Part shown: piece after piece, positions 59,651 to 64,000 of the stretch
Layout: each line of letters starts with the position of its first letter
Numbering within the stretch: position 1 is the stretch's first letter
DNA from: Streptomyces seoulensis
GTDB lineage: Bacteria; Actinomycetota; Actinomycetes; Streptomycetales; Streptomycetaceae
Direction of reading: 5' to 3'
Length of the DNA: 64,000 nt
Assembly (NCBI RefSeq): GCF_004328625.1
Contig: NZ_CP032229.1
Span: 1 to 64,000, forward strand
The notes under the pieces: generated by a model
What the model was told of the DNA's origin: nothing
Databases searched by the model: none
The model's input: the letters and a program-made list of their open reading frames with translations, nothing else
Made by a program: the position numbers and the translations under genes

Positions 59651-62236
59651 ATGGTGGAACAGTCCTCGGACGTCCATATAGAAGGAACGGACGACGAAAC
59701 CCTCATAGGCCGGCGTGACGGCGGCCCGGTGGCGGTGAAGACCGAAACGCGGCTGGCGGATGTGCTGGCCGACGTCATGGGTGTGGAGAACGTTCCGGCC
59801 GATGCGCACTTCTTCGAGGCTCTCGGTGCCAATTCCCTGGTCATGGCGCAATTCTGTGCCCGGGTGCGGAAGCGGGAGGATCTGCCTTCCCCGTCCATGA
59901 AGGACATCTACCGGTATCCCACGGTCCGCGCCCTGGCGGAGGCGCTCGCACAGTCCGCCCCGGCTCCCGCCGACGCCCTCTCCCCCGCCCCCGCGGTGCT
60001 GCCGCCGGAGCCGGTGCGACGGGCGAGCACGATGTCCCACACCCTGTGCGGAACGGCCCAGTTGCTGATCTTCCTGGGATACTCGCTGGTCGCCGGTTTC
60101 GTCACCGCGAGCGGTTACGAATGGGTCGCCACCGGCAGGGGTGTGTGGGACGTGTATCTGCGCTCCCTGGTCTTCGGCGGTGTCGGGTTCGTGGCCCTGT
60201 GTGCGTTCCCGGTGGTCGCCAAGTGGGTGCTGGTCGGGCGCTGGAAACCCGGGCAGTTCCCGGTCTGGGGCCTCGCCTACCTGCGCTTCTGGGTCGTCAA
60301 GGCGCTCCTCCATGCCAATCCGATGATCCTGTTCATCGGCAACCCGCTGTATGTGTTCTATCTGCGGGCGCTCGGCGCCCGGATCGGCAAGGGCGTCACG
60401 ATCCTCACCCACTCGGTGCCGGTCTGCACGGACCTGCTGACGATCGGCTCCGGCACGGTCATCCGCAAGGACTCGTTCTTCCTGGGCTACCGGGCGCACG
60501 CCGGGTACATCCAGACCGGCCGGATCAGCCTCGGCCGGGACGTGTACATCGGTGAGAAGACCATCCTGGACATCGACACCGCGATGGGCGACGGCGCCCA
60601 GCTCGGGCACTCCTCGTCGCTGCACCGGGGCCAGTCGATCCCGGCCGGTGAGCACCGGCACGGCTCCCCCGCGCAGGTCACCGACGTCGACTACCTGCGC
60701 GTCGCGCCCGCCCGGTGTGGCACCGGGCGCCGGGCCTGGTTCGGACTCGCCTCGCTGCTCCAGCTGTTCCTGCTGTACATCCCGCTCGGGGTGGGCGGCC
60801 TGTACATCCTGTTCAACGCGGTGCCGGCGGTCCGCAGACGGCTGGACCCCAAGACGGCGCTCCCCCTCGGAGAGCTGGTGACCGACGCGCTGGTCCTCTC
60901 GCTGTTGCTGTTCACCGGCTTCGTCGTCCTGGGCCTGGCCCTGCTGTGCACCCTGCCGCGCCTGCTGAACCTGGTGGTCCCGCCGGACCGGGTGTTCCCG
61001 CTCTACGGCTTCCGGTACGCGGTGCACCGGGCGTCCGCGCGGATGACCAACATCAAGTTCTTCGCCTGGCTCTTCGGCGACAGCTCGTACATCGTGCACT
61101 ACCTGCGCGGCCTCGGGTACGACCTCTCGCACGTCGAGCAGACCGGGTCGAACTTCGGCACCGAGATCCAGCACGAGAACCCGCTGCTGGTCACGGTGGG
61201 CAGCGGCACGATGGTGGCCGACGGGCTGTCCGTGATCAACGCGGACTACTCGGCCACGTCGTTCCGGGTGTCGCGGACGACGATCGGGGCGCACAACTTC
61301 CTCGGCAACAACATCGCCTACCCCATCGGCGGCCGGACCGGCGAGAACTGCCTGCTGGCGACCAAGGTGATGGTGCCGCTCGACGGGGAGGTCCGCGAGG
61401 GGGTCGGGCTGCTCGGTTCGCCGTCCTTCGAGATCCCTCGGTCGGTGGAGCGCGACAGCCGGTTCGACAAGTTCCGGTCCGGCGCCGAGCTGCGCCGGAG
61501 CCTCGCCACGAAGAACCGTTTCAACCTGCGCTCGATGGCCTTCATGCTGTTCGTGCGCTGGCTGCACGTGTTCGGCCTCACCATGCTGGCCCTGGCCACG
61601 GTGGAGCTGTACGGCGTGCTCGGGCACGTGGTGATCGCCACCTACATGGCGCTGACGCTGGCCCTGTCCACGCTCTACTACGTGCTGCTGGAGCGCTGCC
61701 TCACCCGCTTCCGCCGGCTGCGCCCGATGCTGTGCTCCATCTACGACCCGGCCTTCTGGGCGCAGGAGCGCCTGTGGAAGGTGCCGGACCGGCATCTGAA
61801 CATCTACAACGGCACCCCCTTCAAGGCCCTGGTCTGGCGCCTGATGGGTGTCCGCATCGGCCGCAGGGTGTTCGACGACGGCTGCTACATGACGGACCGC
61901 ACGCTCGCCGTCATCGGCGACGACTGCACCCTGAACGCCGGCAGCAAGGTCCAGTGCCACTCGCAGGAGGACGGCACCTTCAAGTCCGACATCAGCATCC
62001 TCGGCACGGGCTGCACGCTCGGCGTCGCCTCGCACGTCCACTACGGCGTGACCATGGGCGACGGCGCGCGGCTGGCGCCCGACTCCTTCCTCATGAAGGG
62101 CGAGGAGGTACCCGCGCACGCGCGCTGGGGCGGCAACCCCGCCGTGGAGATGCCGGAGGAAGCGGTGCTGCCCGCCGGTGCCGGCCGCAGGACCCCACCG
62201 TCCGTCGACAGCGCCGCCACGGCGTCCGTGAACTGA
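59651..62236 (+). CDS. Carrier-domain membrane protein, C-terminal part of a Pls/PosA-type synthetase
   Basis: The 861-residue protein starts after AGGAG. Residues about 30-105 are a thiolation domain (LADVLADVMGVENVPADAHF; pantetheinylated Ser62 in LGANSLVMAQFC). Then come about six membrane segments alternating with left-handed beta-helix (hexapeptide) domains at about 245-320 and 690-830, the layout of the C-terminal two thirds of Pls/PosA synthetases, which make epsilon-poly-lysine and related short-chain homopolymers. The adenylation domain that normally precedes the carrier is missing here; a separate adenylation gene follows 13 bases downstream. It probably works in the membrane, joining amino acids supplied by that protein. 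Confidence 0.85.
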   Translation: MVEQSSDVHIEGTDDETLIGRRDGGPVAVKTETRLADVLADVMGVENVPADAHFFEALGANSLVMAQFCARVRKREDLPSPSMKDIYRYPTVRALAEALAQSAPAPADALSPAPAVLPPEPVRRASTMSHTLCGTAQLLIFLGYSLVAGFVTASGYEWVATGRGVWDVYLRSLVFGGVGFVALCAFPVVAKWVLVGRWKPGQFPVWGLAYLRFWVVKALLHANPMILFIGNPLYVFYLRALGARIGKGVTILTHSVPVCTDLLTIGSGTVIRKDSFFLGYRAHAGYIQTGRISLGRDVYIGEKTILDIDTAMGDGAQLGHSSSLHRGQSIPAGEHRHGSPAQVTDVDYLRVAPARCGTGRRAWFGLASLLQLFLLYIPLGVGGLYILFNAVPAVRRRLDPKTALPLGELVTDALVLSLLLFTGFVVLGLALLCTLPRLLNLVVPPDRVFPLYGFRYAVHRASARMTNIKFFAWLFGDSSYIVHYLRGLGYDLSHVEQTGSNFGTEIQHENPLLVTVGSGTMVADGLSVINADYSATSFRVSRTTIGAHNFLGNNIAYPIGGRTGENCLLATKVMVPLDGEVREGVGLLGSPSFEIPRSVERDSRFDKFRSGAELRRSLATKNRFNLRSMAFMLFVRWLHVFGLTMLALATVELYGVLGHVVIATYMALTLALSTLYYVLLERCLTRFRRLRPMLCSIYDPAFWAQERLWKVPDRHLNIYNGTPFKALVWRLMGVRIGRRVFDDGCYMTDRTLAVIGDDCTLNAGSKVQCHSQEDGTFKSDISILGTGCTLGVASHVHYGVTMGDGARLAPDSFLMKGEEVPAHARWGGNPAVEMPEEAVLPAGAGRRTPPSVDSAATASVN

Positions 62237-62249
62237 GGGAGAGCATCCG

Positions 62250-64000
62250 ATGGTTACGCGTGTGCAGGCGGACCGGGAGTTCTGGAGCGGCGTGCTGACC
62301 GCCGGCGGATTCACCGCGGTACCGCGCTGGGCCGAGGTGCCGGTCTCCGGCACGGCCGAGCACGAGGTGCCGTTGCCCGTTTCGCCGGGCGACCTGGCGC
62401 GACGGCTCGACGTGCCGGTGGACGCGCTGCTGCTGGCCGCCCACGCCAAGGTGCTCTCCGCCCTGACCGGCGAGCAGGACGTGGTCACCGGGTACGCCGC
62501 CGACGGCGAGCCCCTGCCGTGCCGCCTCACCGTGTCCCCCGGGACCTGGCGCACTCTCGCCCGGGCGGCCGGGCGCGCGAAGGCGGGGGTGCTGGCGCAC
62601 CGGGACTTCACCGTGGCGGACCTGCGCCGTGAACTGGGCCTGACGGAACCGGCGTTCGAGGTGACGTGCGGCCCGGTGGACAGCCCCCTCTCCGGTGACC
62701 GTGTCCTGCACGTGCGCTGGTCCGGGGGGCGGCTGGTCCTCCGGTACCGCCGGGACGTCCTGGACGCCGAGAGCGCCGGCCGGATCGCCGGGTACCACCT
62801 GCGGGCGCTGGGGCTGATGGCGGCCGACCCGGACGCCGAGCACACGCGGGAGAGCCTGCTGTCGGCCGGGGAGCGGCACGAGCAGCTGGAGGAACTGGCT
62901 GGTCCCGAGCGGGAGTTGCCGGACATGCGGGCGCACGAGCTGTTCGAGCGGCGGGTGCGGCAGCACCCGGACGCCGTGGCGGCGGTGCACGCCGGACAGC
63001 GGTGGACGTACGGCGAACTGAACCGACGGGCCAACCGGCTGGCGCGGGCGCTGGTGGCGCGCGGGCTGGGCCGGGAGGACGTGGTGGCCGTGGTCACCGA
63101 GCGCAACCTCGACTGGCTGGCCGCCACGCTGGCCGTGTTCAAGGCGGGTGGCGCCTACCTGCCGATCGAGCCGCACTTCCCGCCCGGCCGGATCGCGGCG
63201 ACCCTCTCGCGGGCCGGGTGCCGGCTGGTGCTGACGGAGTCGGGCAGCACGGGCACGCTCGACGAGGCGCTGGCCGAGGTGCCGGGCGCCGGGCGGCTGC
63301 TGGTGTCGGACGCGTACGCGGAGGGGCACGCCGAGGACGACCTCGGTGTGGCGGTGGACCCCGGCCAACTGGCCTACATCTACTTCACCTCCGGCTCCAC
63401 GGGTGAGCCGAAGGGCGCGATGTGCGAGCACGCGGGGATGCTCAACCATCTGTTCGCCAAGATCGACGACCTCGGCGTCGGCGAGGGCGGGGTGGTGGCG
63501 CAGACGGCTCCGCAGTGCTTCGACATCTCGCTGTGGCAGCTCGTCTCGGCGCTGCTGGTGGGCGGACGGACCCTGCTGGTGGAGCAGGACGTGCTCATGG
63601 ACGTGGAGCGGTTCGCCGACACGCTCGTGAACGACCGGGTCGGTGTCACCCAGCTGGTGCCCTCCTATCTGGAGGTCCTGGTCACCTACCTGGAGCAGCA
63701 CCCGCGCGGCTTCCCGGACCTGCGCTTCGTGTCGGTGACCGGCGAGGCGCTCAAACCGGAGCTGGTGCAGCGCTGGTTCGCCGTCCAGCCGGACATCAAG
63801 CTGGTCAACGCCTACGGTCTGACCGAGACGTCGGACGACACCAACCACGAGATCATCGACGGGCCCTGCGACCGCGTCCTGCTCGGGCGCGCGGTGAACA
63901 ACGTCCGCGTCCTGGTCGTGGACGAGCGGCTGGAGCTGGTGCCGCTGGGCGCGCCGGGGCTGATCGCCTTCTCCGGCGTCTGCGTAGGCCGGGGCTACGT
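62250..64000 (+). CDS. Adenylation-domain peptide synthetase, truncated by the window edge
   Basis: The frame runs open from the ATG at 62250 (preceded by GAGGGAG) to the right edge, 583 codons. Residues about 1-225 resemble the C-terminal half of a condensation domain without a catalytic HHxxxD motif. From about 228 an amino-acid adenylation domain follows: LNRRANRLARAL, A3 YFTSGSTGEPKG (about 377-388), A4 with FDISLWQ (about 421) and A5 NAYGLTETSDDTN (about 518). The pocket starts Asp-Ile-Trp, but the remaining positions do not allow a safe substrate call. Any carrier or later domain lies beyond the window. Confidence 0.9.
   Translation, partial: MVTRVQADREFWSGVLTAGGFTAVPRWAEVPVSGTAEHEVPLPVSPGDLARRLDVPVDALLLAAHAKVLSALTGEQDVVTGYAADGEPLPCRLTVSPGTWRTLARAAGRAKAGVLAHRDFTVADLRRELGLTEPAFEVTCGPVDSPLSGDRVLHVRWSGGRLVLRYRRDVLDAESAGRIAGYHLRALGLMAADPDAEHTRESLLSAGERHEQLEELAGPERELPDMRAHELFERRVRQHPDAVAAVHAGQRWTYGELNRRANRLARALVARGLGREDVVAVVTERNLDWLAATLAVFKAGGAYLPIEPHFPPGRIAATLSRAGCRLVLTESGSTGTLDEALAEVPGAGRLLVSDAYAEGHAEDDLGVAVDPGQLAYIYFTSGSTGEPKGAMCEHAGMLNHLFAKIDDLGVGEGGVVAQTAPQCFDISLWQLVSALLVGGRTLLVEQDVLMDVERFADTLVNDRVGVTQLVPSYLEVLVTYLEQHPRGFPDLRFVSVTGEALKPELVQRWFAVQPDIKLVNAYGLTETSDDTNHEIIDGPCDRVLLGRAVNNVRVLVVDERLELVPLGAPGLIAFSGVCVGRGY

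Noticed and set aside
59582-63142. Minus-strand open frame of 1186 codons
   Set aside because: It is antisense to the carrier/membrane protein and adenylation genes, Arg/His/Pro-rich, without motifs.
62250-64000. Substrate prediction for the adenylation domain from Asp-Ile-Trp
   Set aside because: Only the first pocket residues can be placed with confidence by eye and the domain is cut by the window edge; naming an amino acid would be a guess.

Overview
The window is chromosomal DNA of a high-GC actinomycete, almost certainly a Streptomyces. The evidence is GC-rich third codon positions, frequent GTG/TTG starts with AGGAGG-type ribosome binding sites, many ATGA start/stop overlaps, Tat signals, and typical genes such as a small laccase, a spore-associated SapA-like protein, a StrR-type regulator and a Pls/PosA-type peptide synthetase. 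I saw no rRNA, tRNA, CRISPR array or transposase gene.

Region 1 (1-20.3 kb) is accessory DNA and holds what looks like an undescribed RiPP (ribosomal peptide) locus. Two 29-residue precursor genes, both missed by ordinary gene length cut-offs, sit at 6738-6827 and 16389-16478 on the minus strand. They differ at one residue only (Ser3/Asn3) and end in ELLATSYYVNIQ. Each lies in a matching cassette: a TTGACG / 18 bp / GA(A/G)TAT promoter, a stem-loop at the predicted mRNA 5' end, a strong ribosome binding site, the tiny ORF, and a G+C-rich hairpin after the stop. Around and between them are two paralogous JmjC/cupin-8 oxygenases, an MFS exporter, an M13 metallopeptidase, a TPR protein with an AfsR-like winged helix, a LOG-family protein, an S9 serine peptidase and an M20 amidohydrolase, all on the minus strand. 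Flanking regulators are a TrmB/LuxR-type activator on the left and a StrR-like ParB/HTH protein on the right. A family of 32-nt palindromes with 13-6-13 layout occurs only in this region. It also carries G-rich minisatellites and a stretch with extreme strand composition bias. At the far left are two overlapping XRE regulators, a nitroreductase and a small conserved-looking protein.

Region 2 (20.7-30.5 kb) has two secreted proteins, a Tat-exported TIM-barrel protein, and then a tightly coupled minus-strand operon that matches the ebo (EDB) cluster. The order in transcription is inositol-phosphate-synthase-like enzyme, UbiA prenyltransferase (EboC), TIM-barrel protein, EboA, TatD-like EboB, EboE and EboF. 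The usual 3-dehydroquinate-synthase-like EboD is absent and a myo-inositol-phosphate-synthase-like cyclase heads the operon.

Region 3 (30.5-47.7 kb) is a sugar uptake and oxidation locus. It has a ribose-type ABC importer, a ROK regulator, a Gfo/Idh/MocA dehydrogenase, a sugar isomerase-like TIM barrel, and four large secreted modular proteins that combine ThuA, sorbosone/glucose dehydrogenase, DUF1080, PKD, CBM6, cupredoxin and OmpL47-like modules. A small laccase lies in the middle. The whole looks like a pathway through 3-keto-glycosides.

Region 4 (47.9-58.3 kb) is ordinary single genes: phospholipase C, MFS/AraC divergent pair, aminoglycoside phosphotransferase-like kinase, L,D-transpeptidase-like protein, ABC exporter, glutathionyl-hydroquinone reductase-like protein, a DUF4235 membrane protein and a glyoxalase.

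Region 5 (58.4-64 kb) begins another biosynthetic locus: a DyP peroxidase divergent from a carrier-domain/membrane protein that is the C-terminal part of a Pls/PosA-type synthetase, followed by a separate adenylation-domain gene that runs off the right edge.
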